64,000 nucleotides of DNA from Nostoc sp. NIES-4103 (GTDB taxonomy: Bacteria; Cyanobacteriota; Cyanobacteriia; Cyanobacteriales; Nostocaceae). The stretch lies in contig NZ_AP018288.1 of the NCBI RefSeq assembly GCF_002368335.1, forward strand, positions 4,754,498-4,818,497, written 5' to 3'. Below the pieces are notes generated by a model, which saw only the letters and a list, made by a program, of their open reading frames with translations, had not been told where the DNA came from and searched no databases. This document shows, one piece after another, positions 16,642-25,461 of this stretch; position 1 is the first letter of the stretch; every line of letters begins with the position of its first letter. A program made the translations under genes and the position numbers.

Positions 16642-17817
16642 ATGACCTCAACTAAGCTTCAGTCTTTCTATAGCCTCAATTCGCTGCTGCCTTTCACAAT
16701 TATGGATCGCTACTTGGCCAGCGAATTGCTACCGACGTTTTTCTTTGGTGTCGGTGCTTTTTCATCAATTGGTGTGACAATTGATTCTGTTTTTGATTTA
16801 GTGAGAAAAGTAGTAGAGTCTGGGCTACCTGTAAATACTGCCATTCAAGTTTTTTTGTTAAAACTGCCTAGCTTTATTGTTTTAGCTTTCCCCATGTCCA
16901 CATTGCTGGCTACTTTGATGACATACAGTCGTCTTTCCAGTGAAAGTGAATTAATAGCCCTGCGTGGCTGCGGGGTTAGTGTTTATCGTATGGTGCTAAC
17001 TGCTGTGATTTTGAGTCTTGTGGTTACAGGGATGACATTTGTGTTTAACGAGCAAATTGCACCAGCGGCAAATTATCAAGCAACCCTGACTTTGGAACAA
17101 GCCCTCAAATCAGATAAGCCAAATTTAAAACAGCAGAATATCTTCTATCCCGAATACCGGGACATCAAAGAAAAAGATGGCACGAAGACCAAGATACTGT
17201 CACGCTTATTTTATGCTGACCAGTTTGATGGCAAGCGTATGAAAGGTTTAACGATTATAGATCGTTCTACACAAAATTTGAATCAAATTGTGGTTTCAGA
17301 ATCTGCCCAGTGGAATGGATCTCAAAACGTCTGGGATTTTTACAACGGTACGATTTACGTAGTATCTCCCGATCGCTCATACCGCAGCATTTTGCGGTTT
17401 GAACATCAACAACTACAACTACCCCGCACACCATTAAGCTTGGCAGAAAAAAGCCGGGATTACGGCGAAATGAATATTTCTGAAGCTTTAGAACAACTGG
17501 CTGTAGAACGTCTTGGTGGCGATCGCCAAAAAATTCGTAAACTTCAAGTCAGGATTCAACAAAAAATAGCCTTGCCGTTTGTATGTGTAGTTTTTGGTCT
17601 AGTCGGTGCAGCTATGGGAACCATACCCCAACGCACTGGGCGAGGCACAAGTTTTGGTATTAGTGTGATAGTGATTTTTTCCTACTATATGATTTTCTTT
17701 ATTAGTGGGGCAATGGGACAAGCAGGTATTTTCTCTCCCTTCATGGGAGCTTGGTTGCCCAACTTTATTTTTTTTGGAGTCGGGGCATTCTTATTAATGC
17801 GGGTAGCTAAAAGGTGA
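16642..17817 (+). CDS. LptF/LptG (YjgP/YjgQ) family permease
   Basis: Inner-membrane permease of the LPS exporter, 391 residues. Typical layout: membrane segments near residues 30-50, 70-95 and 110-135, a periplasmic beta-jellyroll (about 140-290), and three membrane segments at the C-terminus (LPFVCVVFGLVGAAMG; SVIVIFSYYMIFFISGAMG; PNFIFFGVGAFLLMRV). Signatures: MDRYLASELLPTFFFGVG and SRLSSESELIALRGCGVSVY. Cyanobacteria often have one LptFG-type protein, so it may work as a homodimer; lptF versus lptG cannot be decided here. Confidence 0.93.
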   Translation: MTSTKLQSFYSLNSLLPFTIMDRYLASELLPTFFFGVGAFSSIGVTIDSVFDLVRKVVESGLPVNTAIQVFLLKLPSFIVLAFPMSTLLATLMTYSRLSSESELIALRGCGVSVYRMVLTAVILSLVVTGMTFVFNEQIAPAANYQATLTLEQALKSDKPNLKQQNIFYPEYRDIKEKDGTKTKILSRLFYADQFDGKRMKGLTIIDRSTQNLNQIVVSESAQWNGSQNVWDFYNGTIYVVSPDRSYRSILRFEHQQLQLPRTPLSLAEKSRDYGEMNISEALEQLAVERLGGDRQKIRKLQVRIQQKIALPFVCVVFGLVGAAMGTIPQRTGRGTSFGISVIVIFSYYMIFFISGAMGQAGIFSPFMGAWLPNFIFFGVGAFLLMRVAKR

Positions 17818-17919
17818 ACCAGGGGAGCAGGGGAGAAGGGGAGCAGAGGGAGCAGGGGAGCAAGTAAACAACAATTATTCTCCCCCATCCCCCTCATCTC
17901 CCTCATCCCTCACTTCCCA
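17818..17919. repeat. Purine/pyrimidine-biased tandem repeats between lptF/G and CBS-CP12
   Basis: GGGGAGCA-type units (about 17822-17863) followed by CTCATCCC-type units (about 17880-17910). They are partly complementary and sit between convergent genes. Confidence 0.75.
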
Positions 17920-18540
17920 TCAAGGATGATAATTTCGACATTCAGGTGCATCTGGATTTTCTTTACAGTATTCTTCAAAGGATATTTTGGCTGAAACCAT
18001 GCCTTCCGCTTTTTGATGAGCAGCTTCTGCTTGGAGTTCTTCTACCTCGTCCCAAGCAACAGCACAGGCTTTAGAATAAGCACCATGCTCGGTACAAATG
18101 GCACGAGCCTCCTCAATCGCTTTTTGAATTCTCTCCTCCAACAGTAAAGCTCTTGGTGTTTCCACAAAGTTGCTCTTGGTCAAAATGTCGGTAATCGAGA
18201 TAATGCCCAACAACTTACCTTGAATCACGGGTGCCCGATGGATACCAATATTGGCAAATAACCGCGCCACATATTCCACACCCAACTCAGGATTCACCAC
18301 AATGCAAGGTTTACTCATGATTTCGTAAACTCGTATTTGCTTGGGGTCTTTACCGTAAGCTATTACCTTATAAACAATATCCGTTTCAGTGACGATCCCA
18401 TAGGCATCATCATCATGGCGTCGATCCACAACCAGAGCGCGTATTCTTTTTTCTTTCATCAGTCCCACCGCTTCAGCAACTGTTGCTGAACCGCGAATGG
18501 TAACTACGTCCTTGGTCATGATATCTTCAGCTTTCATCAT
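17920..18540 (-). CDS. CBS-CP12 fusion protein
   Basis: 206 residues: two CBS motifs forming a Bateman module (DIMTKDVVTIRGSATVAEAV; YEIMSKPCIVVNPELGVEYV) that usually binds adenine nucleotides, fused to a complete CP12 domain. The CP12 part has the N-terminal Cys pair CTEHGAYSKAC, the core AWDEVEELQAEAAHQK and the C-terminal pair YCKENPDAPEC. CP12 binds GAPDH and phosphoribulokinase to switch off the Calvin cycle under oxidising conditions; CBS-CP12 fusions are known in cyanobacteria and may link this to energy charge. The ATG at 18538-18540 with AGGAG about 12 nt upstream is preferred over a 34-residue longer form. Confidence 0.9.
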   Translation of the reverse strand: MMKAEDIMTKDVVTIRGSATVAEAVGLMKEKRIRALVVDRRHDDDAYGIVTETDIVYKVIAYGKDPKQIRVYEIMSKPCIVVNPELGVEYVARLFANIGIHRAPVIQGKLLGIISITDILTKSNFVETPRALLLEERIQKAIEEARAICTEHGAYSKACAVAWDEVEELQAEAAHQKAEGMVSAKISFEEYCKENPDAPECRNYHP

Positions 18541-19034
18541 TGCTGTAGTCTCCTGGTGAATAAGTACGGTGCGGTGCGTAGATATGGAGTGGCTTGTCAT
18601 CAGACATCGCGTGGAGTGCAGCGCCCTTGTACAGTTTTTCAAATGTTTGCTACAAGCAAATGGGTATCATGGGCGTATCGAAGCATTGCAGCGCACTGTT
18701 TAGTAACTAGAGAGTCAATTGGTTGAAATTTTGTCCAGCCACAACACTAAATTAGTGCAACTGGCGATTTGTGATCATATCCAAAGTGACCAAAGCTCAA
18801 AATCTCAGAATTACAACAATTTTCAGTATGGACGCGCCAGCATGTCTTTATTTCACGAAAGACCTAAAACAGGTAAAAAGTTAATTTTTAAATAGTACGC
18901 GCTTATTCTTAATGACTAAATAAATACTTAAAAGCTAGGATAAAATTATCATCTAACTTCGATTGAGTATTTGCTCAATCGTTGTGAGGCTGTATCATGT
19001 TTTGCCACCTGCCAGTAAATTTGTAATACCAGCC
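18541..19034. other. Divergent intergenic region, no gene seen
   Basis: About 490 bp between the divergent starts of CBS-CP12 and the 19035 gene. It is AT-rich towards the right (about 18880-18960), as expected for a promoter, and contains TATCATGTTTTGCC shortly before the ATG. No convincing sites were identified. Confidence 0.4.
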
Positions 19035-20270
19035 ATGCCACATCGCCATTATCCCCCAGCTTACTTACGCTATCTCAAAGCTAGGTTATGGAATTTAGGC
19101 AAACCTAGTTTTTGGGGCACAGCTATTTTTTTATCTGTGGTAGGGCTAGTGATTCGAGAATACTGGTCTAATCCAAATGTGTTCACTCAAAAGCAAAACA
19201 AACAAGTCACTTCCATACAGCCGGATAAATCCTCACTTTCAGCAGAAGATAAAGCTATTGCAGCTGACATTGATAATTTACCAGCTCTGTATGATGGCTT
19301 GGAGCGAGTAAGTTTACCAACAACAATTACTAACTTCAAGAATAACTCTCAGCCAAACAAAAGCAAAAGCTTATTAGAGGATGTCATTAGTAAACAAGAG
19401 TCTTCTAGTGGTGTTAAATCAAATCCTAGTCAGGGGATAGGATTTGATGCACCCATAGCCCAACAGAAAAATCTCTTTGTATCACAGGCAGAAGATTTAT
19501 TGCAGTTTGGAAAGCTTGATAGTGGCAGTCAATTCTCAGGTGTGAATGCTTTAAATGCAGATTCTCAACCAATAGAGGTAGGACAAACCTCTTCTAGGCT
19601 GGGGATAGCAGCTAATCAAACTGATAATAGTCAAAATAGAAACTCAATCAGCCCGCTGCAAACACCAATTAACCAATCCACGAATCAGACGCTGCCAAGT
19701 TTGAATAGTACGGGTTTGACTGCGCCTAATGTTGTTGGGCAAACTCCTTATAATGGGGGAGGTTTACAGACTCCTATCACCAATTATTTACCTAGCCAGA
19801 CTTTTTCATCTGGGCCGGGGCTAAATACTCAGCCAGGTTACATTCAGCCATCTGTATCGAATGCAACTCCAAATCTCTACAATAATTTAGGTAGCAGTCA
19901 GATATTGCCCAACCAGAATGTTTCATCTGTAACAAGACTAAATCCTCAAACTGGTTATATTCAACCGATTGAACTGAATCCAAGAATAAATTTTTCAAAT
20001 TACTTCACTAGGCGGCAGCCATCACCCAGTCAAGTACAACTACAACCGCTGGCACAGCCTATTACTCCTACACCTACAAATGTTTCACCGTACTCCATTC
20101 AGACTCCGAGTCCAAATGTTGGTACATCCACAACCCCAGTAGTACCTAACAATTACGGTAATTCCACTTGGCAACAGCCTACTCAAGTACCACAATCTAA
20201 TTTCTCAGTTCCTGGCCAAATTCCAGGACAATATACAGGTGGTGTTCAGAGTAATGGTTACTCATACTAG
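19035..20270 (+). CDS. Unknown membrane-anchored protein with a Pro/Gln/Asn/Ser-rich tail
   Basis: I do not recognise a family. From the ATG at 19035 (an in-frame TTG at 18963 is weaker) the product has 411 residues: a basic N-terminus (PHRHYPPAYLRYLKARLW), one membrane segment (SFWGTAIFLSVVGLVIREYW, about residues 28-47), then a long low-complexity region rich in Q, N, S, P and T without cysteines. Loosely repeated phrases such as LNTQPGYIQP and LNPQTGYIQP appear near residues 265-315. The layout suggests an N-in anchor and an unstructured extracytoplasmic tail. Function unknown. Confidence 0.7.
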   Translation: MPHRHYPPAYLRYLKARLWNLGKPSFWGTAIFLSVVGLVIREYWSNPNVFTQKQNKQVTSIQPDKSSLSAEDKAIAADIDNLPALYDGLERVSLPTTITNFKNNSQPNKSKSLLEDVISKQESSSGVKSNPSQGIGFDAPIAQQKNLFVSQAEDLLQFGKLDSGSQFSGVNALNADSQPIEVGQTSSRLGIAANQTDNSQNRNSISPLQTPINQSTNQTLPSLNSTGLTAPNVVGQTPYNGGGLQTPITNYLPSQTFSSGPGLNTQPGYIQPSVSNATPNLYNNLGSSQILPNQNVSSVTRLNPQTGYIQPIELNPRINFSNYFTRRQPSPSQVQLQPLAQPITPTPTNVSPYSIQTPSPNVGTSTTPVVPNNYGNSTWQQPTQVPQSNFSVPGQIPGQYTGGVQSNGYSY

Positions 20271-20680
20271 TTCAATTCGTAATTCGTAATTCGTAATTCG
20301 TAATTAAGACAAACGTGAAAAAGCTTGATATAAAAGCTTTTCACAACTTGACTCTGTTCCTTTTCTACATCGAACTCACGTTAAACTAGCTCTTAATACT
20401 TAAGTAGAACGGCGTAAATATTTGTAATTTATATCAAGTATGAGGCAGAGAGCAGAAGGCAGGAGGGAATAGGATTTTAGCCTAATTTACCTTTCTTAAC
20501 ATAGTTGTGTTTTTTCCCACCGACTTACTTATGTAAAACTATACCTTGTAGGGGCAAAGCGGCTTCCCGCAGGGTATTGCCCCTAGATGAAAATAAGGGT
20601 TTCGGCTATTGTTTGGGTAAATGCTGTGCTTTTTTGACATAAAATTGGCTGCAAATTCGGCGTTTACTGATATCTACAGG
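20271..20680. repeat. Intergenic region with STRR and a nested hairpin repeat
   Basis: TAATTCG heptamers at about 20275-20305. At 20549-20585 arms TAGGGGCAA and TTGCCCCTA enclose a second small hairpin of the GCGGCTTCCCGC type, so one repeat appears inserted in the loop of another. The rest shows nothing clear. Confidence 0.65.
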
Positions 20681-21388
20681 ATGAAACCTTACCAACAAAT
20701 CGCTATCGTAGAATGTGGTGAACCACTAATAAAGATTCCTTTAGAACTGTTTGCAGTGGAATCTCCACATCCCTATGAAAAATTAGGTGCGCCTTATGGG
20801 GAACATTCGCCTTATTATTTGCGCGAAAGTGTTATTGACAATTTAATCCAAGCCCAAAATTATCTTCATCTATTGCTTGGCGGCTGGCGTATCCAAATCT
20901 TTGATGCCTATCGTCCGGTAAGCGTACAGCAGTTTATGGTAGATTACAGCTTTGCACAATTGGTACAGCAACGAGGACTGATTGGGGTGGATTTATCGCC
21001 AAACCAACGCCAAGAAATTTGGGAGTTGGTTTATGAAATTTGGGCTGTACCTAGTTTGGATGCACAAACCCCCCCGCCCCACAGTACAGGTGCCGCTGTG
21101 GATGTAACGTTGGTAAATGATAGAGGACAAATAGTTAATATGGGTTCGGCGATTGATGAATTGTCAGAGCGATCGCATCCCGATTACTATGCCAATAGTT
21201 CCCACCCACAGGCTAAACAGTATCATGCTCACCGTCAGTTGTTGCTAAATGTGATGTTAAAAGCAGGATTCCAACGTAATCCTAAAGAGTGGTGGCACTT
21301 TTCTTTTGGTGATCAAATGTGGGCTTGGTTGAATAATCAAGCTAATCAAGCTAATTCCTGCACAGCACGTTATGGGCGTGTGATTTAG
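20681..21388 (+). CDS. D-alanyl-D-alanine dipeptidase, VanX/DdpX family
   Basis: Zinc dipeptidase that cleaves D-Ala-D-Ala, probably in peptidoglycan turnover. 235 residues from the ATG at 20681, which follows ACAGG; the longer form from a 20621 start has no support. Motifs: FDAYRPVSVQQ (substrate Arg), the zinc site HSTGAAVDVTL (His and Asp), the catalytic Glu with third zinc His in EWWHFSFGDQMW. No van resistance genes are nearby, so a housekeeping role is more likely. It sits 2 kb upstream of the MAA operon without obvious connection. Confidence 0.9.
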   Translation: MKPYQQIAIVECGEPLIKIPLELFAVESPHPYEKLGAPYGEHSPYYLRESVIDNLIQAQNYLHLLLGGWRIQIFDAYRPVSVQQFMVDYSFAQLVQQRGLIGVDLSPNQRQEIWELVYEIWAVPSLDAQTPPPHSTGAAVDVTLVNDRGQIVNMGSAIDELSERSHPDYYANSSHPQAKQYHAHRQLLLNVMLKAGFQRNPKEWWHFSFGDQMWAWLNNQANQANSCTARYGRVI

Positions 21389-21479
21389 GAAGGGGAAGGG
21401 GAATGAGGGGGATGAGGGAGACAAAGAGAATAATTTTTGCCTCCTGACAACTGACCACTGACAACTGACAACTGACAGA

Positions 21480-21953
21480 CTATGCATCTTCAGGATTTAA
21501 GTGTTTTAACTCATCAGTGGTGTATGCTCCTATAGGACTCCAAAGTAGGTAGGGAATAAGTAATAGTGTTGCTAGCCCAGAAATTGGGAAAACACATATT
21601 GCCAAAACAATGGCTGAACCTAAACCGATTAGCCCAATAATTTCCCCAGTCTTGAGGCTGCGGAACCTCAGCATTAAGGGTATGTATGCAACAGTAATTA
21701 TTTCTACCAAAAGGTATAGACCCATTAGTAGCCAGGTAGCTACGCTTCCAGGATTTTTTTGCCAAACAATATTGGCTGAAGCGGCACCGCAAATAAAAAT
21801 TACAGTCCAAATGAGTGGGATAAAAGGCTCAAAAACTAACCATCGAGGGCGACTCAAGTGGGCAAACCATTTGACATCGCGGGGTGTGATCAAAAAACTA
21901 GCGATCGCAACTAAAAATGTTACAGCCCCTATGATCATCCAAGATGAAATCAT
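21480..21953 (-). CDS. TspO/MBR family membrane protein (first paralogue)
   Basis: 157 residues with five hydrophobic helices and TspO hallmarks: tryptophans in LSRPRWLVFEP, PLIWTVIFICGAASANIVW, and the C-terminal LLIPYLLWSPIGAYT. TspO proteins bind porphyrins and other tetrapyrroles and respond to light, oxidative or osmotic stress. A second copy lies at 28144-28617 in the same orientation on the other side of the MAA operon; a hand count gives about 101 identical residues of 157 without gaps. Both genes point away from mysA's direction of transcription. Confidence 0.88.
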   Translation of the reverse strand: MISSWMIIGAVTFLVAIASFLITPRDVKWFAHLSRPRWLVFEPFIPLIWTVIFICGAASANIVWQKNPGSVATWLLMGLYLLVEIITVAYIPLMLRFRSLKTGEIIGLIGLGSAIVLAICVFPISGLATLLLIPYLLWSPIGAYTTDELKHLNPEDA

Positions 21954-22327
21954 ACTTACACTATGTCCCTATCTTTTGTCAATTACTACACTGCAAGTTT
22001 GACAATTTAGGGCGTATGTTTAATCAGTCGTTGGTTTGAATCTCAGCACACCATTATATATAGTAGTGGACACACATCAAGTTACAGATTTATGAGCCAG
22101 AATGCTTAATATGTAAGCTTTTGCCCTTTTACCCTGCCATATATTATTTGATTTTTTAAGTAAAAATGCTTAATTAAATCTCATTTGAGGCTGATATGCT
22201 TTCCAACAAAATATATGTAGCTTGTCAATAAGTAATCATACTTATATAGTCAAAAATCATACTTAGCTCATAAAACTAGCAGAATTCTAAAACAGTATAT
22301 CTATCGTTTGAAATGTGCCTTTGGTAT
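21954..22327. other. Intergenic region upstream of the duplicated leader
   Basis: AT-rich and without a credible gene. It must hold the TspO promoter and probably distal promoter elements of the mys operon. Contains CATACTTATATAG and related AT-rich direct repeats near 22228-22265, but no site I can name. Confidence 0.4.
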
Positions 22328-22772
22328 AGGTGCATTAATTTACGAACAATGCTATGTTTAGAAACGTAAATAAAATGTGAAGCGTTGTAAGCAGGTAAAA
22401 CAACTGCTCAGGGTTGCTTGCCGCCCGTTACCCATGTGCTAAGAGTCCGTAACTTCCTAGGACTACACCTACTGCTAACGCTTTAAAAATGAGAGACAAT
22501 TCATGAAACTTCATTTATTTGGGTTTTTAGGAGCTATAGGCTTCAAAAAAGACTCCTGACATAATTTGCTGCGCTTGCGAAAGTAGATGCGTTGAATATT
22601 TAGCGTTCTATTTTGCTATGCGTAAGTTTTTAACTAATATTAAAAGCTCTGAGATATCCTCTTTTTCTATTGAATGAGAGGCATTTCAGATGCAATACAT
22701 TTTTGGCGAAGTATGCTTTTCTTAGAAGTGGCTTAACTTCTAACCGAATCAGAAAAGGAAAGCAACTTAGCG
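22328..22772 (+). promoter_or_regulatory. Leader copy A: diverged duplicate of the mysA upstream element
   Basis: About 445 bp that align from end to end with 22899-23375. Shared landmarks at matching offsets from the start of each copy: AGGTGCA(T/A)TAATTT (0/0), hairpin AGTCC-N11-GGACT at 22444-22464 (116/120), a start codon context GAGAGA...ATGAA at 22503 (175/179), GCTGCGCTTGC at 22568 (240/242), hairpin CCTCT...AGAGG at 22658-22681 (330/332), inverted repeat TAGAAGT-N6-ACTTCTA at 22723-22742 (395/397). It ends in an SD-like AAAAGGAAAG but no gene follows. The function is not known; conserved structure suggests a regulatory RNA or operator array. Confidence 0.7.
22503..22559 (+). CDS. Possible leader peptide of 18 residues in copy A
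   Basis: ATG to TGA encoding MKLHLFGFLGAIGFKKDS, preceded by GAGAGA about 8 nt upstream. The same position in copy B has ATG AAG TCT TTC TGA (23078-23092), so the start context is kept but the peptide is only four residues. It could be a translated attenuator or chance. Confidence 0.3.
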   Translation: MKLHLFGFLGAIGFKKDS

Positions 22773-22898
22773 TTATATCCGCATGACTTTTTGACACATC
22801 AAGGACAAAAAATGAATGTTGTCTAGGCATGTTTTAACTCATTAAGATAAAGCCTAATGGAGAGAAATAACTTGTTTTAATAGAAAATTACAAAAACC

Positions 22899-23375
22899 AG
22901 GTGCAATAATTTGCAAATAATGGTATGTTGAGAATTGTAAAGAAAACCTTAAGCGCTTTCATCAGTTAGACAGGTTCTCTCACTTAGTTGCAGTTCATTC
23001 CATTATTCATTTGCTAGAAGTCCCTGCTTTGCTAGGGCTAAATCTAGTATTAACACTTTGGAAGTGAGAGAAAATCTATGAAGTCTTTCTGAATGTATTT
23101 GCATAAGTATTAAACTTCAGCAAATACTTATAATATTTTTGCTGCGCTTGCAAAAGTAAATGTGCTAAAGCTTAGCACTATATAGCTACATGCTTAAAAC
23201 TGCAATTCTCGAAAAAAGATTGATAAATTACCTCTTTTTAAGGTTTAACTAGAGGTGTTTCAATAAATGAGAATTTATAGCAAAGCATGTAATTCTAGAA
23301 GTGATGTAACTTCTAGCTAAACTAAACACGCCAATCAACTCTATACTGCTATTTTCTAACCAAAGGAAAAGAATA
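22899..23375 (+). promoter_or_regulatory. Leader copy B: proximal 5' region of the mys operon
   Basis: 477 bp directly before the mysA ATG, homologous to copy A. Conserved elements: hairpin AGTCC-N11-GGGCT (23019-23039, same loop length as copy A with a pairing-preserving A to G change), short frame 23078-23092, GCTGCGCTTGC (23141-23151), CCTCT...AGAGG hairpin (23231-23255), and CTAGAAGT-N6-ACTTCTAG (23295-23316), 59 nt before the start. The ribosome binding site is AAAGGAAAAG. The long conserved leader suggests control of MAA synthesis by light or stress at RNA or operator level (inference). Confidence 0.7.
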
Positions 23376-24611
23376 ATGAGCATCGTCCAAGCAAAGTTAG
23401 AAGCTTCTGAAAATACCTTTCATATTGAAGGTTATGAAAAAATTGAGTACGACTTAGTTTATGTAAATGGGGTTTTTGATATTAAAAATCAAGAACTTGC
23501 AGATGTATACAGAAGTTTTGGCCGTTGCTTGGCCGTTGTAGATGCTAACGTCAGCCGTCTCCACGGTACTCAAATTCAGCAATACTTCCAATATTACGGT
23601 ATCGATTTAACACTTTTTCCCATAACTATTACTGAGCCAAACAAAACCATCCAAACTTTTGAGACTGTTATAGATGCGTTCGCAGATTTTAGACTAGTTC
23701 GCAAAGAACCGGTTTTAGTAGTAGGTGGCGGTTTAATTACCGATGTTGTAGGTTTTGCTTGCTCTGCTTATCGCCGCAGCAGCAATTACATCCGTATTCC
23801 TACAACATTAATTGGCTTAATTGATGCCAGTGTTGCCATCAAAGTAGCAGTTAACCATAAAAAGCTGAAAAATCGTTTGGGTGCTTATCACGCTTCCAAA
23901 AAAGTTTTCTTAGACTTCTCCTTGTTGCGGACTTTGCCAACAGACCAAGTACGTAACGGCATGGCAGAATTAATTAAAATTGCTGTAGTGGGTCACAAAG
24001 AAGTATTTGAGTTGTTGGAAAAGTACGGCGAAGAACTGCTACGCACTCACTTTGGTAATATTGACGCAACTCCAGAGATTCAAGAAGTAGCTCATGAAGT
24101 AACTTACAAAGCCATCAAAAAGATGCTGGAGTTGGAAGTACCTAACCTCCACGAGTTAGACCTAGATAGAGTAATTGCTTACGGTCATACTTGGAGTCCG
24201 ACATTGGAACTTGCACCCCTCGTACCGATGTTCCACGGACATGCAGTCAACATTGATATGGCTTTATCTGCAACCATCGCAGCTAAACGCGGTTATATTA
24301 GCACCCAAGAACGCGATCGCATTTTAGGCTTGATGAGTCGTATCGGTTTAGCACTCGATCATCCTTTGTTGGATGCAGACCTTTTATGGCGTGCTACCAA
24401 GTCTATCAGTTTGACCCGCGATGGTTTACAAAGAGCCGCCATGCCAAGACCTATCGGTGAGTGCTTCTTTGTCAACGACTTCACCGAAGAAGAATTAGCA
24501 GAAGTTTTGGCTGAACATAAAGAACTTTGCATTACATATCCTCGTGGTGGCGAGGGTGTAGACATGTACCCGGCTACCGCGACTAAAGAACTTGTCGGGA
24601 GTGCAAAATAA
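23376..24611 (+). CDS. mysA: 2-Demethyl-4-deoxygadusol synthase (MAA pathway)
   Basis: Sugar-phosphate cyclase that makes the MAA core from sedoheptulose 7-phosphate. 411 residues, related to dehydroquinate synthase. Visible: NAD-binding LVVGGGLITDVVGFACSAYR, IPTTLIGLIDASVAIKVAVN, NHKKLKNRLGAYHASKKVF, and metal ligands in NGMAELIKIA (Glu), AYGHTWSPTLE (His) and FHGHAVNIDMA (His). The HTWSPTLE variant and the neighbouring O-methyltransferase point to DDG synthase rather than true dehydroquinate synthase. Stop and mysB start overlap (TAATG), so translation is coupled. The first gene of mysABCD. Confidence 0.95.
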   Translation: MSIVQAKLEASENTFHIEGYEKIEYDLVYVNGVFDIKNQELADVYRSFGRCLAVVDANVSRLHGTQIQQYFQYYGIDLTLFPITITEPNKTIQTFETVIDAFADFRLVRKEPVLVVGGGLITDVVGFACSAYRRSSNYIRIPTTLIGLIDASVAIKVAVNHKKLKNRLGAYHASKKVFLDFSLLRTLPTDQVRNGMAELIKIAVVGHKEVFELLEKYGEELLRTHFGNIDATPEIQEVAHEVTYKAIKKMLELEVPNLHELDLDRVIAYGHTWSPTLELAPLVPMFHGHAVNIDMALSATIAAKRGYISTQERDRILGLMSRIGLALDHPLLDADLLWRATKSISLTRDGLQRAAMPRPIGECFFVNDFTEEELAEVLAEHKELCITYPRGGEGVDMYPATATKELVGSAK

Positions 24612-25450
24612 TGTCTACCGTCATTGCAAAACCCACAGCTAGACCTGTAACACCGTTGGGAATCTTGACAAAGAAGCTAGAAGCTGCTTTGCAAGAGATC
24701 AATCAACGCACAGATTTACCAGCGGAATTAGTAGCTAATATCAAGCAAGCATGGCGTTTAGCAGCAGGTCTAGACCCTTACATAGAAGAGTACACCACCC
24801 AAGAATCGGCTGCTTTGGCTGCACTCGCCGAGACAACAGCAACAGAAGCCTGGGGTGAACACTTTACAGAAGGCACAACTGTACGACCTCTAGAACAAGA
24901 AATGCTATCTGGTCATATAGAAGGACAAACTCTAAAAATGTTTGTTCACATGACCAAAGCTAAAAAAGTGCTAGAAATCGGCATGTTCACAGGTTACTCT
25001 GCACTAGCGATGGCAGAAGCATTACCTGCGGATGGACTTTTGGTTGCTTGTGAAGTAGACCCTTACGCGGCCCAAGTCGGACAAACTGCTTTCAATCAAT
25101 CTCCTGACGGTGCAAAAATTCGCGTGGAATTAGGTTCTGCTTTGGAAACCTTAGAGAAATTGGCTGAAGCTGGAGAATCCTTTGACTTAGTATTTATCGA
25201 TGCCGATAAAAAAGAGTACATAGCGTATTTCCATAAGCTGCTAGATACCAATTTGCTAGCACCAGCAGGCTTTATCTGCGTTGATAACACACTGCTACAA
25301 GGAGAGGTGTATTTACCTGCACAAGAACGCAGCGTCAACGGCGAAGCGATCGCACAGTTTAATCGTACCGTAGCTCTTGACCCCCGTGTAGAACAGGTAA
25401 TATTGCCGCTGCGAGATGGCTTAACAATTATCCGCAGAGTAAATCCGTAG
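24611..25450 (+). CDS. mysB: O-methyltransferase forming 4-deoxygadusol
   Basis: SAM-dependent methyltransferase (CCoAOMT-like, 279 residues) that O-methylates demethyl-4-deoxygadusol to 4-deoxygadusol. A helical N-terminal domain of about 95 residues precedes the Rossmann fold: SAM motif I VLEIGMFTGYSALAMAEALP, acidic motif VACEVDPYAA, metal/active-site FDLVFIDADKKEYIAYF and FICVDNTLLQGEVY. It overlaps the mysA stop by one base and is 11 bp before mysC. Confidence 0.95.
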   Translation: MSTVIAKPTARPVTPLGILTKKLEAALQEINQRTDLPAELVANIKQAWRLAAGLDPYIEEYTTQESAALAALAETTATEAWGEHFTEGTTVRPLEQEMLSGHIEGQTLKMFVHMTKAKKVLEIGMFTGYSALAMAEALPADGLLVACEVDPYAAQVGQTAFNQSPDGAKIRVELGSALETLEKLAEAGESFDLVFIDADKKEYIAYFHKLLDTNLLAPAGFICVDNTLLQGEVYLPAQERSVNGEAIAQFNRTVALDPRVEQVILPLRDGLTIIRRVNP

Positions 25451-25461
25451 CCTGGTTTGTT

